42,478 nt of DNA from Bacteroidales bacterium UBA4179 (GCA_002381125.1 DFUT01000013.1:1-42478), one strand, 5' to 3'; counted from the stretch's first letter, positions 9,321 to 18,787 are shown. Made by a program: numbers and translations. The notes: a model not told the origin generated them from the letters alone.

Positions 9321-9349
9321 TTTTTATTAATGCCTTAATTTTTTATGTC

Positions 9350-10075
9350 ATGAAAGCGATGATTTTTGCAGCAGGTTTAGGTACACGTTTAAGACCATTA
9401 ACCGATACTGTGCCTAAAGCTTTGATTTCGGTAAAGAACAAACCATTGCTCGAGTATGTGATTGAGAAATTGAAATCCGCGGGTTTTGATGAAATTATTA
9501 TCAATATCCATCATTTTGGGCAGCAAATCATCGATTTCGTTCGGTCGAAAAATTACTTTGGTATTCGAATCGAATTTTCCGATGAACAGGAAAAACTTCT
9601 CGATACAGGGGGCGCAATAAAAAAAGCCGCATGGTTTTTTGACGATGGAAAGCCTTTTCTTATTCACAATGTGGATATTTTGTCGAATGTAAATTTGAGC
9701 GAATTGTATGAATTTCATAAAAAACATGCTTATTTGGCAACTTTAGTGGTTAATCCACGTAAAACATCCCGTTATTTATTATTCGATGAAAATAGCTTGC
9801 TTAAAGGTTGGGTAAATACCGAAACGGGAGAAAGACGATCACCCATTTCCGATTTCAATCCCACACAATACACTGCATTGGCTTTTTCCGGGATACATGT
9901 TTTGGATCCTGTTGTTTTTAAATTTATGAATAATTGTCCGGAGAAATTTTCGATTATCGATTTTTATCTTTCTATTTGCAATCGAGAGAAGCTGTATGGA
10001 TATATTCCACCAAACCTGAAATTAATTGATGTTGGAAAGCTTGATTCGCTTTCTCAAGCCGAGAAAATGTTTTAA
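9350..10075 (+). CDS. MurU-like sugar-1-phosphate nucleotidyltransferase
   Basis: This is a 241-residue NTP-transferase. The N-terminal signature FAAGLGTRLRPLTDTVPKAL (about 5-24) holds the nucleotide-binding glycines, Arg and Lys, and the metal-binding Asp is in IHNVDILSN (about 105). It has no acetyltransferase or left-handed beta-helix domain, so its length fits MurU (MurNAc-1-phosphate uridylyltransferase) or a minimal glucose-1-phosphate thymidylyl/uridylyltransferase rather than GlmU. Placement 29 bases after the AmgK-like kinase makes the MurU role most likely: the pair would turn MurNAc into UDP-MurNAc and bypass de novo synthesis. Activity on other sugars cannot be excluded. Confidence 0.8.
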   Translation: MKAMIFAAGLGTRLRPLTDTVPKALISVKNKPLLEYVIEKLKSAGFDEIIINIHHFGQQIIDFVRSKNYFGIRIEFSDEQEKLLDTGGAIKKAAWFFDDGKPFLIHNVDILSNVNLSELYEFHKKHAYLATLVVNPRKTSRYLLFDENSLLKGWVNTETGERRSPISDFNPTQYTALAFSGIHVLDPVVFKFMNNCPEKFSIIDFYLSICNREKLYGYIPPNLKLIDVGKLDSLSQAEKMF

Positions 10076-10152
10076 TTTCCTGATTATTTTTGGTACAATG
10101 AAAATATAAGAAAATTTCAACGTTCTCATTATTTTTTACACAATTTTTTTTG

Positions 10153-10160
10153 CAACTTTG
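10153..10160 (+). promoter_or_regulatory. Probable -7 box for dnaB
   Basis: CAACTTTG differs from TAnnTTTG only at the first base and lies 23 bases before the dnaB ATG in a 108-base AT-rich spacer. No -33 TTTG is seen at the expected distance, so this is tentative. Confidence 0.35.
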
Positions 10161-10183
10161 TAAATAAGTTCGTTATTGATAAA

Positions 10184-11713
10184 ATGGAAAAGCAGAAACG
10201 TCAACAAAAAGTAAAAGTAGTAGAAAAACCCGTTCTAATTCCGGATATCGGCAAATTGCCACCACAGGCAAAAGAATTGGAAGAGGCTGTTTTAGGCGCG
10301 CTGATGCTCGAAAAAGATGCTTATTTTATCGTTAGTGATATACTTAAGCCCGAGAGTTTTTATGATCCTTCTCATCAGATGATTTTTGGAGCTATTCAGA
10401 ACTTGGCCGTTCAACAGAAACCCATTGATGTGCTCACTGTGGTTGAAGAATTGAAAAGACGGGGTGAGTTGGATTCGGTTGGAGGCGCGGTATATATAGC
10501 TGAATTGACCGAAAAAGTAGCATCGGCAGCGCATATCGAATATCACGCACGTATCATTGCACAAAAATATTTGGCACGGCAACTTATTTCTTTTTCTTCC
10601 GAAATTGCTCAGCAGGCTTTTGACGAAACCGTGGATGTGGATGATTTGATGCAGGAGACCGAAGGTCGTTTGTTTGAAATTTCGCAGCGTAATATGAAGA
10701 AGGATGTCGTCCAGATTAATCCTATCATTAAAGAAGCCTTGGATAATCTTCAGGCTGCTGCAAATCGCAAGGATGGTCTCAGTGGGTTGCGTTCCGGTTT
10801 TAAGGAATTGGATAAGATGACATCGGGTTGGCAAAATTCCGATCTTATTATTATAGCTGCACGCCCGGCGATGGGAAAAACGGCATTCGTTTTATCTATG
10901 GCCAAAAATATGGCATTGGATTATGGGTATCCTGTAGGAATCTTTTCGTTGGAAATGTCGAATGTGCAATTGGTAAACAGATTAATTATAAACGTATGCC
11001 AAATTCGTGGCGAAAACATTAAAAGTGGCCGTCTTACGGATGAGGAGTGGATGTTGCTCGATAAAAACATTAAGCATTTATATAATGCCCCCATCTTTAT
11101 TGACGATACGCCCAGTTTATCGATATTTGAGCTCAGAACCAAAGCTCGTCGGTTGGTGCGCGAACATGGGGTAAAAGTCATCATTATCGACTATCTTCAA
11201 TTGATGAATGCCAGTGGTATGAATTTTGGAAGCCGTGAACAAGAAGTAAGTACCATTTCGCGTTCGTTAAAGGGTTTGGCTAAAGAATTGAATATTCCGG
11301 TGATTGCGCTATCGCAGTTGAATCGAAGTCTTGAAAGTCGCCAGGGTAACGAAGGTAAACGTCCCCAATTGGCCGATCTTCGTGAATCGGGGGCTATTGA
11401 GCAGGACGCCGATATCGTTTGTTTTATTCATCGTCCCGAATATTATAAAATTACAGAAGATGAAAATGGTAATTCACTTATAGGCATTGCGGAAATTATT
11501 TTGGCTAAACATCGAAATGGTCCCACCGGCATTGCCACGATGAATTTTGATGCTGAATACGCACTTTTTCGCGATCCTGTGCAGAGAACGACTTATCGTG
11601 AATTTCCTTCAAAAATGAACAAAAGAAAGATGACCTCGGTTAAAGAAACCACCCCTACTGTTGCCAATATTGACGATTTGGCGAATGACGATAAAGAAGA
11701 TCTCCCGTTTTAA
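10184..11713 (+). CDS. dnaB: Replicative DNA helicase
   Basis: This is the hexameric replicative helicase (509 aa), which unwinds DNA 5' to 3' at the fork. The N-terminal primase-interacting domain spans about 20-120 (LPPQAKELEEAVLGALML). The RecA-like domain has Walker A AARPAMGKTAF near 225-235, Walker B VIIIDYLQLM near 330, and the arginine-finger region HRPEYY and KHRNGPTG near the C-terminus. There is no intein. A charged, Lys/Asp-rich tail of about 45 residues ends in DDKEDLPF, a short acidic-hydrophobic end that resembles the SSB-type C-terminal tip. A small lipoprotein gene follows after 27 bases. Confidence 0.97.
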   Translation: MEKQKRQQKVKVVEKPVLIPDIGKLPPQAKELEEAVLGALMLEKDAYFIVSDILKPESFYDPSHQMIFGAIQNLAVQQKPIDVLTVVEELKRRGELDSVGGAVYIAELTEKVASAAHIEYHARIIAQKYLARQLISFSSEIAQQAFDETVDVDDLMQETEGRLFEISQRNMKKDVVQINPIIKEALDNLQAAANRKDGLSGLRSGFKELDKMTSGWQNSDLIIIAARPAMGKTAFVLSMAKNMALDYGYPVGIFSLEMSNVQLVNRLIINVCQIRGENIKSGRLTDEEWMLLDKNIKHLYNAPIFIDDTPSLSIFELRTKARRLVREHGVKVIIIDYLQLMNASGMNFGSREQEVSTISRSLKGLAKELNIPVIALSQLNRSLESRQGNEGKRPQLADLRESGAIEQDADIVCFIHRPEYYKITEDENGNSLIGIAEIILAKHRNGPTGIATMNFDAEYALFRDPVQRTTYREFPSKMNKRKMTSVKETTPTVANIDDLANDDKEDLPF

Positions 11714-11740
11714 AAAATAATTTTAGTTGAAAAAATCAGA

Positions 11741-12019
11741 ATGAACATTCGAATACCCCTTCTTACATATGCACTTTTTGCAGGTGTTTTTTGTGCATGC
11801 GTATCGTGTAACTCAATGAAACGAGATGCTCGAAAAGCGGCAAAACTTACCAACGAATCTATTCGGCAAACGCACGAGTTGAAATTGAAGGAGGCCGAGA
11901 AAACATTTAATAAAGCACAAGAAATTATCCAAAAATATGAAGAGAATAGAAAATCGGAAGAATTTTTTCGTGAATATCAACGATATCGGGATAATGAAAG
12001 AAGATTGCCTCCCGAATAA
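11741..12019 (+). CDS. Small lipoprotein with a charged coiled-coil helix
   Basis: This is a 92-residue protein with a signal peptide and a lipobox. A hydrophobic stretch (residues 5-20) ends with Cys at ACVSCN, giving a mature protein anchored by Cys23 or a nearby Cys. The rest is almost all charged helix (KLKEAEKTFNKAQEIIQKYE) with heptad-like spacing, so a coiled coil or a helical periplasmic spacer is likely. I recognise no family. It follows dnaB by 27 bases and precedes the LysM gene, which has its own promoter box, so it may be expressed on the dnaB transcript. Confidence 0.7.
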   Translation: MNIRIPLLTYALFAGVFCACVSCNSMKRDARKAAKLTNESIRQTHELKLKEAEKTFNKAQEIIQKYEENRKSEEFFREYQRYRDNERRLPPE

Positions 12020-12113
12020 GACAGGGGGTATTAAAAAATATGCATTTATGTCCTCAAAATTTAAAATCAAGTAGATAATTTGTAGATAAAACCGATGTGC
12101 TCGCTTTTATTCT

Positions 12114-12121
12114 TATTTTTG
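12114..12121 (+). promoter_or_regulatory. -7 promoter box for the LysM gene
   Basis: TATTTTTG followed by C fits TAnnTTTG exactly. It lies 38 bases before the ATG at 12160, predicting a leader of about 30 nt. A TTTG at 12079-12082 is too far upstream to be the paired -33 element. Confidence 0.6.
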
Positions 12122-12159
12122 CAATGAATTGAAAGAAGCGATATCAAAAACAATTATAG

Positions 12160-14181
12160 ATGCGTCATATTTCTTTATGTAAATCAATTGCAATAATTTT
12201 TCTCTTTGAATTTTTTGCTGTTCATGCGCAGGATTTTCCATACGAAAAAATAGCGTTGGATGGCAAAATGTTTTATGTTTATCATGTGAAACCGGGTGAA
12301 GGTTTATATTCGATTTCCCGTACATTTTCCGTCACTGCAGATGAGATTCTAAAATACAATCCTTCAATCGAAAAAGGATTGAAAAGTGGTCAAGTTCTAT
12401 ATATTCCCGCAAAGGATATTGAGCGAGTTTCAACTTTAAACGATAGCGTTATTCTTCAATCTCAACCATTGATTTCCAATCAGTCTCGAGTCACGTCTTT
12501 TGATGAATCGCATACTTTTAAACATGTTGTTTCGCTAGGTGAAACGGTATATTCCATTGCCCAAATGTATCATACCACTGTTGAAGAAATTTATCGTTAT
12601 AATCCAACGGCGAGAGAAGTGATCAAGGTGGGACAAGTTCTTATTATTCCACAACCGAAGGTTGTCGAGAAAGAAAAAGAAGAGAGTTACCGTTATCATA
12701 CGATTATGCCTAAAGAGACGTTGTATTCGTTAGCCCGTGCATATTCACTTAAACCTGAGGACATTGTAGCGGCCAATCCGGGTTTGTCGGAAGAAACGTT
12801 TCAGATTGGCAAAACCATTCGTATTCCTTTGCAAGGGTCAAGTGAGGCTTATGCTTCTTATGATCGTCAAACTCAACAAGTAATTCATAAAGTTAGAAGA
12901 GGAGAAACACTTTATAGTATTGCCCGTCAGTATGGTGTTTCCGTCGAAGAGATACAACGTGTCAATTCGTTGTCTTCCAATAGTCTGAGATCCGATATGG
13001 AGTTGATAATCCCTGTGATTGCCGGTCGCACCGGTAAGGGAAGTCAATTGGCAGAGGAAATAAAAACCAATCTCCTGCTTCGTCCGAATAAACATCCGGT
13101 AAAGGTAGATGTGATTAAAGTTGGTTTGCTGTTGCCTTTTTTAGACGAAACCGATAAGATGCATTTTCGTCTGCAAGAATATTATGAAGGGTTGCTTTTA
13201 GCTGTAAATAAACTAAAAGATCAAGGTGCGAATATTGAATTGTATGTATTCGAAATTGGCAAAGGGAACGATACCCAAAAACTGAAAAGTTTGCTTGAGA
13301 CTTTAGAAATGAAATCGTTGAATTTGATTATTGGAGGTGTTTCCGATGAACAAATTAAAATTTTATCCGATTTTTCGAAGTCCCATAATATAAAATATGT
13401 AATTCCCTTTTCGTCGAAAAATACCGAAGTGCTGAATAACAGCAATATTTTTCAGGTAAATTCGCCACAATCTTATATTTATTCCAAGGCATCGAACGTT
13501 TTTATGGAAACATTCAAGAATGATAATGTTGTTTTTTTGAAAGTAAAAGGGAAAACAGATAAAGATGATTTCATCAATATCTTGCAGAACGATTTGAAAC
13601 AAAACAACATTCGATATAGGATTGTTACGATAGACAATTTGTTGGAAGAGAAGCTGCTTCCTTTTCTGACAACGAACAAAAACAATGTTATTGTACCTAC
13701 TTCTGCCGATGCTGCTGCGTTGCAGCAAACGTTGGAAGCTTTAAAAAAGATTCAACAAGACAATGCCGATTACACGATTCGTTTATTCGGTTATCCTGAG
13801 TGGCAGACGTACGATTCAAGATTGAAAAATGATTACCATAAGTTCGGCACCTATATTTATTCTTCTTTTTTTGTAGACGAAAGTGATAGTGAAACGAAGG
13901 AGTTTATAACCGATTTCCGGAAATGGTATAGAAGAGATTTAATGAATATTTACCCACGTTACGCAATGCTCGGCTACGATACGGGGCTATTTTTCTTGAC
14001 TGCACTTCATCGTTATGGTTTGAATTTCGAACAAAATATTCATCATTTGCGAGTAAAAACCATTCAGTTTGTTTTTAATTTCGAAAGAGTAAACAATTGG
14101 GGTGGATTTATCAACACTGGATTGTATTTGGTTTATTATAAACCTGATTATAAAGTTGTAAAATTCGATAAAAGTCGATGA
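12160..14181 (+). CDS. Secreted LysM protein with a periplasmic-binding-like domain
   Basis: This is a 673-residue envelope protein. A signal peptide (residues 1-23, cleaved after VHA) is followed by four LysM repeats at about 40-83, 123-168, 178-223 and 242-287, each with the YSIAR-type core and a closing IIP or IPA; these bind peptidoglycan glycan chains. From about 320 to the end the pattern (KVGLLLPFLDE, later GGVSDEQI, VIPTSADAAAL) is that of a type I periplasmic-binding-protein fold, with no transporter genes nearby. The stop overlaps the start of the PorT-like gene (ATGA), so the two are translationally coupled. A wall-anchored ligand-binding partner of an outer-membrane barrel is an inference. 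Confidence 0.85.
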   Translation: MRHISLCKSIAIIFLFEFFAVHAQDFPYEKIALDGKMFYVYHVKPGEGLYSISRTFSVTADEILKYNPSIEKGLKSGQVLYIPAKDIERVSTLNDSVILQSQPLISNQSRVTSFDESHTFKHVVSLGETVYSIAQMYHTTVEEIYRYNPTAREVIKVGQVLIIPQPKVVEKEKEESYRYHTIMPKETLYSLARAYSLKPEDIVAANPGLSEETFQIGKTIRIPLQGSSEAYASYDRQTQQVIHKVRRGETLYSIARQYGVSVEEIQRVNSLSSNSLRSDMELIIPVIAGRTGKGSQLAEEIKTNLLLRPNKHPVKVDVIKVGLLLPFLDETDKMHFRLQEYYEGLLLAVNKLKDQGANIELYVFEIGKGNDTQKLKSLLETLEMKSLNLIIGGVSDEQIKILSDFSKSHNIKYVIPFSSKNTEVLNNSNIFQVNSPQSYIYSKASNVFMETFKNDNVVFLKVKGKTDKDDFINILQNDLKQNNIRYRIVTIDNLLEEKLLPFLTTNKNNVIVPTSADAAALQQTLEALKKIQQDNADYTIRLFGYPEWQTYDSRLKNDYHKFGTYIYSSFFVDESDSETKEFITDFRKWYRRDLMNIYPRYAMLGYDTGLFFLTALHRYGLNFEQNIHHLRVKTIQFVFNFERVNNWGGFINTGLYLVYYKPDYKVVKFDKSR

Positions 14182-14864
14182 AACGTTTTTTGTTGATTAT
14201 ACCGGGAGTTTTATGCTGTTTTATGCTTTTTGCACAAAAGACCGATTTTAAGTCGGAATTTTATTTGGGTGCAGGAGGAGGAGTTGCTTTTTCGAGTGTT
14301 GATTTTGAACCCAAGGTAAGTCAGAAGACGCATAATGGTTTTCTGGGAGGGATTTCCGCGAAATATATTTCTGAAAAACATTTGGGATTAATACTCGAAA
14401 TGAACTTCATTCAGCGTGGTTGGACGGAAGAATACAAAAACGATCCCGAATACAGTTACACTCGTTCCCTCAATTATCTTGAGATGCCCTTCATGACACA
14501 TATTTATTTTGGGAACAATAGTCGTTTTATTTTCAATATCGGTCCTCAAATAAGCTACCTTTTAAGCGAGTCGTCTTCGATGAGCGATGCGTTGGCCGAT
14601 TATGTTGAACAACAACGATCGATTGAAGAGAATTCATTTGCTATTCCCGAAGAAAGATATGAAGATGCTTCTCATAAATTTGATTATGGAATTGTTGCCG
14701 GTATCGGATTGGCTTTGAAAACCGGTATTGGCGATTTTGATCTTGAAGGGAGGTATTATTTTGGGTTGGGTGATATTCTCAATAACCACCGCGAGGATTA
14801 TTATTCACGTTCTGCACATCGTATTGTCGAAGCTAAACTCACGTACTACCTTAAATTGTTATAA
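14178..14864 (+). CDS. PorT-like outer-membrane beta-barrel protein
   Basis: This is a 228-residue protein with a signal peptide (about 1-20, ending LFAQ) and alternating amphipathic strands rich in Gly, Tyr and Phe, such as YLGAGGGVAFSS, LGLILEMNFIQRGW, YLEMPFMTHIYF and FIFNIGPQISYLL. This is the pattern of the PorT family of Bacteroidetes eight-stranded barrels. The last strand ends AKLTYYLKLL; its alternating hydrophobic residues fit a final barrel strand, though the terminal residue is Leu rather than the usual Phe. It overlaps the LysM gene by 4 bases. Specific function is unknown; PorT itself takes part in type IX secretion, but many paralogues have no known role. Confidence 0.78.
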   Translation: MKRFLLIIPGVLCCFMLFAQKTDFKSEFYLGAGGGVAFSSVDFEPKVSQKTHNGFLGGISAKYISEKHLGLILEMNFIQRGWTEEYKNDPEYSYTRSLNYLEMPFMTHIYFGNNSRFIFNIGPQISYLLSESSSMSDALADYVEQQRSIEENSFAIPEERYEDASHKFDYGIVAGIGLALKTGIGDFDLEGRYYFGLGDILNNHREDYYSRSAHRIVEAKLTYYLKLL

Positions 14865-14942
14865 GCATTTATTTTATTTGTTGCACGATAGTGCATTATC
14901 TCCTTGTTGATAAGAAACATCAATTTAAACATATATAAGCGA

Positions 14943-15458
14943 ATGAAGACAAAATTTTTTATCACTATCCTAATTCCCGGATTATTGCTTTTCTCTTGCA
15001 GCAATCATAAAGGGAACAAAGGAAATACATCTGCCGAAAAGACAGATAACTCAAAAGAAGAAATTAATTCATCAAAAACCAACATTTCTATGGCAAAACC
15101 GATTCATTTAACAAAAGCCGATTTTTTAACAAAAGTGGCTAATTACGAGCAAAACCCCGATAAATGGGTATACCTGGGCGACAAGCCTTGTATTATTGAC
15201 TTCTATGCAGACTGGTGTGGACCGTGCAAAATGATTGCCCCCGTTTTGGAAGAGCTTGCTCAAGAGTATGAGGGGCAGATTTATATTTATAAGGTTGACA
15301 CCGATGCCGAACAAGAATTGGCGGAAGACTTTGGCATTCGCAGTATTCCCACGTTGTTGTTTTGTCCGGTAGGCGAAAATCCTCAGATGGCACAAGGTGC
15401 GTTACCCAAGGATGTTTTAAAGAATGTTATCGACGAGATATTGTTAAAGAAATCTTAG
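14943..15458 (+). CDS. Lipoprotein thioredoxin
   Basis: This is a thioredoxin-fold lipoprotein (171 aa from 14943). A signal peptide ends at the lipobox LLFSCSN, then comes a low-complexity linker rich in Lys, Asn and Ser (about 22-50), and then a thioredoxin domain with the active site DWCGPCKM near residue 96 and the cis-Pro in IRSIPTLLF. It would act in the periplasm as a membrane-tethered dithiol/disulphide oxidoreductase; partner unknown. The frame opens at 14904, but the ATG at 14943 directly precedes the Lys-containing n-region of the signal peptide, so I start there. A shared terminator follows. Confidence 0.88.
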   Translation: MKTKFFITILIPGLLLFSCSNHKGNKGNTSAEKTDNSKEEINSSKTNISMAKPIHLTKADFLTKVANYEQNPDKWVYLGDKPCIIDFYADWCGPCKMIAPVLEELAQEYEGQIYIYKVDTDAEQELAEDFGIRSIPTLLFCPVGENPQMAQGALPKDVLKNVIDEILLKKS

Positions 15459-15475
15459 TTTGGATTTTAAAAATG

Positions 15476-15514
15476 AAAAAACGGATGCGATCTTTTTTGA
15501 TGCATCCGTTTTTT
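15476..15514. terminator. Bidirectional intrinsic terminator
   Basis: AAAAAACGGATGC at 15476-15488 pairs perfectly with GCATCCGTTTTTT at 15502-15514, a 13-bp stem with a T-rich 13-base loop. The flanking A and T runs make it work in both directions, ending the thioredoxin (+) and beta-galactosidase (-) transcripts, which converge here. Confidence 0.88.
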
Positions 15515-15533
15515 AATTCTACAATACTCCTAT

Positions 15534-18500
15534 TTATTTGAAATAACCATTTATTTCTTTTTTGTTTTTAATGGGAATGATTGTGAACCCATAGTCAACC
15601 GGGGTAGAGGAGGGTTTAATCATATATTGATCCAATGGCAAAGCACCCCAACTATTATTTCCACCCACGCCCTGCATACGGTAATCGATAAATAGATCCA
15701 CTAAGGGTGAAGGTTTATAATCGTTAATGTGCTTGGGACGTGGATCTGTTCCCACGGGTGCGTCCAGATAAAGCTCTTCTCCATCGGATATGGTTTCCAG
15801 TAAATAATTTGAAGCGTTGAATTCAAATGTTTCATCCGCAACAAACAGTAGTCCCTTGCCTGAAGATTGCGTTAGGGCTACCCATTTGATATCTGTATAA
15901 TGCCCATTTTCTTGGGGGCGTACGTATTTGGTAACCATATCTTTGATTCGTGACGAATAGCTGTCCACAAACGCTGAGGTTTTGCGATCACTATAATTTT
16001 CCCATTGTCCTCGACCATAATATTCGGCATTTACGATGTAATTGGGCAATTGCATTCTCATTCCAATTCTAGGAATGTATGGAAGCTCGCATTGCGAAGC
16101 ATCAAAATGGTTGTCCACACGAATAATTCCATTATTATAAATGGTATATGTTACCGTATTTGTCGCATTGGTTTGAGGATAAGTATATCGATAACTGATG
16201 GTTGTTTTATCTCCTTGATTTATCTTAAAATCTTCCGCTTGCAATTCTTGATAACTTGCTTTTTCCCAGGCATTCAATTTTTTTGGAAGTCGAGCCCCAT
16301 AGTCATTATCCGTTGGCGCGCGCCAGAAGAATGGGCGAGGCCCGAAACCGTTGTTTATGTATTCTGTTCCATTTACTTTATATGAGGTAAGCACCCCGTT
16401 TTCTTTATCGAAAATTGCTTTGAAATTACTTCCGCTTACTATTATCGATGCTCCGTCCTCTTTTACGGTAGCCGGTTTAAGATGAGATGAAAGCTGTAAT
16501 TTTGGAAAATCGTTCACTGTAAATTGTTCGCGTGCAACCACCCATCCGGCAGGAATAAGCCGGGTATCTTCTCGTTGTTTCATTTCAAAAACGACACTCA
16601 CCTGTTTATTTGTGTTGACAAAAGACGCGAAATTAGGGATGCTCGCTTTTTCGGTTTCCTGAGGTTGAACATTTATTGAGAGCTTTCCTTCGGTCAGCTT
16701 TTTGCCCTGAGATTTTATGGTATAGAAGAAATCGTACTGACTTAAATCGATGAAAAAATTCTCGTTATATATTTCTACGGTACCTTTTTCAGGGTCGAAA
16801 TTTTTAAACCAAACGTTCTGATACACTTTGCGCATTTCTTCGGTATGAGGTTTGGTTGTTCTATCGGGAAAGATTACTCCATTGATGCAGAAGTTGCCTG
16901 ATGATGGGGTTCCTTTGGGACCGAAATCGCCGCCGTAAGCCCAGAATTTATTACCCTCTTCGTCTTTTTGAGCAATTCCTTGATCAACCCAATCCCAAAT
17001 GCACCCTCCTTGCAGCAAGGGATATTTTCGGATGATATCCCAATAATCAATAAAATTGCCCAAACTGTTACCCATTGCATGGGCATATTCGCAAAGAATA
17101 AGGGGACGATCGGATCGAGGGTTGCGTGCATATCTTTCAATATCGGCCGGTGAGCTGTACATAGGGCAATAAATATCCGTATTCCATTCCAATCCTGCTC
17201 GTTCGTATTGTACAGGTCGCGAATTATCGCGTTTTTTTATCCAGAGGTAAGTTTCGTAAAAGTTGTACCCGTTTCCTGCTTCGTTTCCTAACGACCAGGT
17301 GACTACGCATGGATGATTTTTATCGCGTTCCACCATGTTTCGGGTGCGGTTTAGGTGACTTTCGAGGAATAAAAGATTATTCCCGAGTGTTCCTCCTTTG
17401 CGCAAATCGTACCCCATTCCATGACTTTCGATGTTGGCTTCGTCAATCACATAAATACCGTATTCGTCGGCCAATTTGTAAAATAATTCGGGTTGAGGAT
17501 AATGAGAAGTACGTACCGTATTGACATTATACTTGCGGAAAAGCTCAAAATCTTTTCTCATAAGTTCTTCGCTGACATAGTGTCCTGTATATTCATCGTG
17601 TTCATGCGCATTTACCCCTTTAATCAGAACAGGTTTTCCGTTGACTAAAAATTGGTTGTTTTTAATTTCGGCTGTTCTGAAGCCTACTTTTACTGCTGTC
17701 GCTTCAAGGGTTGTATTATTTGCGTCTTTAAGTTCAATGGCGAGTGTGTATAAATTGGGTTCTTCTGCCGACCACTGTTCGACATTCGGAATGTCGTCCG
17801 CAAAAGTTACTGAAGAATTTTCTTTCGTATTCCCGGCTTGAGATCCTTTGCTCACAACTTTTCCGTCTTCATCTTTCAATTCATACGAAACATTGAAATT
17901 TTCGATGGCATTATCGGTATTTGCAATGGTTACATCCAGTGCAAATTTTCCGTTTTTATAATTTTCATCCAACGGCGTATGTGCAAAAAAATCGGCAATG
18001 TACGTTTTTGGGCGGGCATAAACGTAAACGTCGCGTTCCAATCCCGATAAGCGCCAAAAATCTTGACATTCCAGATAATTAGCATCGGAAAACCGATGGA
18101 TCTGTATGGCCAGGACGTTTTTCCCTGCTTTTGCCAAATCGGAAATATTAAACCGTGCAGGGGTCTTGCTGTCTTTGGTCATACCCAAAAATTTGCCATT
18201 GAGATAGAAGTAGGCTGCCCCTTTTGTTCCATCGGAACTGAGGATAATATCTTTTCCGATCCACGATTGAGGGATTTCGAATTCTTTTCGATATGTTCCC
18301 GTGGGATTAAATTCTTCCGGAACCAGTGGTGGATTGGGCCTATCCCAATAAGGCGGATATCCGGGAGAAACGAATTCATAGCCCGAATTTACGTAAATAG
18401 GGACTCCGAATCCTTGAATTTCCCAATTGCCGGGAACATTGATATCGCTCCAACTTTTGTCGTTAAAATTTTCTTCATAGAACCCATCCATCGGACGTTC

Positions 18501-18752
18501 GTTAAAATTGTCCGTGTAATGAAATTTCCATTTACCGTTCAAAAGAAGGAATTCGCTCCCTTTTGAAGAATTTGGGGCATTAATAGCTTCGTTTACATTG
18601 TTGAACGAAAAAAAACTGGCTCGTGCAGGTTCTTTGTTCAATGCAATCAAATTGGGATTGGTAATTTCGGCGTAGCGGTTTTTTTGATCTTGAGCACTCA
18701 AAACCCCTATTCCCAATCCTACAAATAAAGAAATTAGGAAATACTTTTTCAT
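15534..18752 (-). CDS. Secreted GH2 beta-galactosidase
   Basis: This is a 1072-residue glycoside hydrolase of family GH2 (LacZ-like). A signal peptide (1-20, ending VLSAQ) places it in the periplasm or at the outer membrane. In order: sugar-binding jelly roll (about 60-240), immunoglobulin-like domain, TIM barrel with acid/base Glu in WSLGNEAGN (near 490) and nucleophile Glu in LILCEYAHAMGNS (near 555), and a C-terminal beta-sandwich with YYGRGQWENYSDR (beta-galactosidase small-chain domain). Length fits the family. No SusC/D genes are in the window, so it is not inside a visible polysaccharide-utilisation locus. A -7 box lies 36 bases upstream. Galactoside specificity is likely but unproven. 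Confidence 0.93.
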   Translation of the reverse strand: MKKYFLISLFVGLGIGVLSAQDQKNRYAEITNPNLIALNKEPARASFFSFNNVNEAINAPNSSKGSEFLLLNGKWKFHYTDNFNERPMDGFYEENFNDKSWSDINVPGNWEIQGFGVPIYVNSGYEFVSPGYPPYWDRPNPPLVPEEFNPTGTYRKEFEIPQSWIGKDIILSSDGTKGAAYFYLNGKFLGMTKDSKTPARFNISDLAKAGKNVLAIQIHRFSDANYLECQDFWRLSGLERDVYVYARPKTYIADFFAHTPLDENYKNGKFALDVTIANTDNAIENFNVSYELKDEDGKVVSKGSQAGNTKENSSVTFADDIPNVEQWSAEEPNLYTLAIELKDANNTTLEATAVKVGFRTAEIKNNQFLVNGKPVLIKGVNAHEHDEYTGHYVSEELMRKDFELFRKYNVNTVRTSHYPQPELFYKLADEYGIYVIDEANIESHGMGYDLRKGGTLGNNLLFLESHLNRTRNMVERDKNHPCVVTWSLGNEAGNGYNFYETYLWIKKRDNSRPVQYERAGLEWNTDIYCPMYSSPADIERYARNPRSDRPLILCEYAHAMGNSLGNFIDYWDIIRKYPLLQGGCIWDWVDQGIAQKDEEGNKFWAYGGDFGPKGTPSSGNFCINGVIFPDRTTKPHTEEMRKVYQNVWFKNFDPEKGTVEIYNENFFIDLSQYDFFYTIKSQGKKLTEGKLSINVQPQETEKASIPNFASFVNTNKQVSVVFEMKQREDTRLIPAGWVVAREQFTVNDFPKLQLSSHLKPATVKEDGASIIVSGSNFKAIFDKENGVLTSYKVNGTEYINNGFGPRPFFWRAPTDNDYGARLPKKLNAWEKASYQELQAEDFKINQGDKTTISYRYTYPQTNATNTVTYTIYNNGIIRVDNHFDASQCELPYIPRIGMRMQLPNYIVNAEYYGRGQWENYSDRKTSAFVDSYSSRIKDMVTKYVRPQENGHYTDIKWVALTQSSGKGLLFVADETFEFNASNYLLETISDGEELYLDAPVGTDPRPKHINDYKPSPLVDLFIDYRMQGVGGNNSWGALPLDQYMIKPSSTPVDYGFTIIPIKNKKEINGYFK

Positions 18753-18787
18753 GTTTTACAGCGTTATCAATTAAAAATGTGTTTTCG

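Noticed and set aside
16005..18566. Several + strand open frames of 60-167 codons opposite the GH2 gene
   Set aside because: They are antisense shadows of a complete, well-conserved GH2 coding sequence and show no family features.
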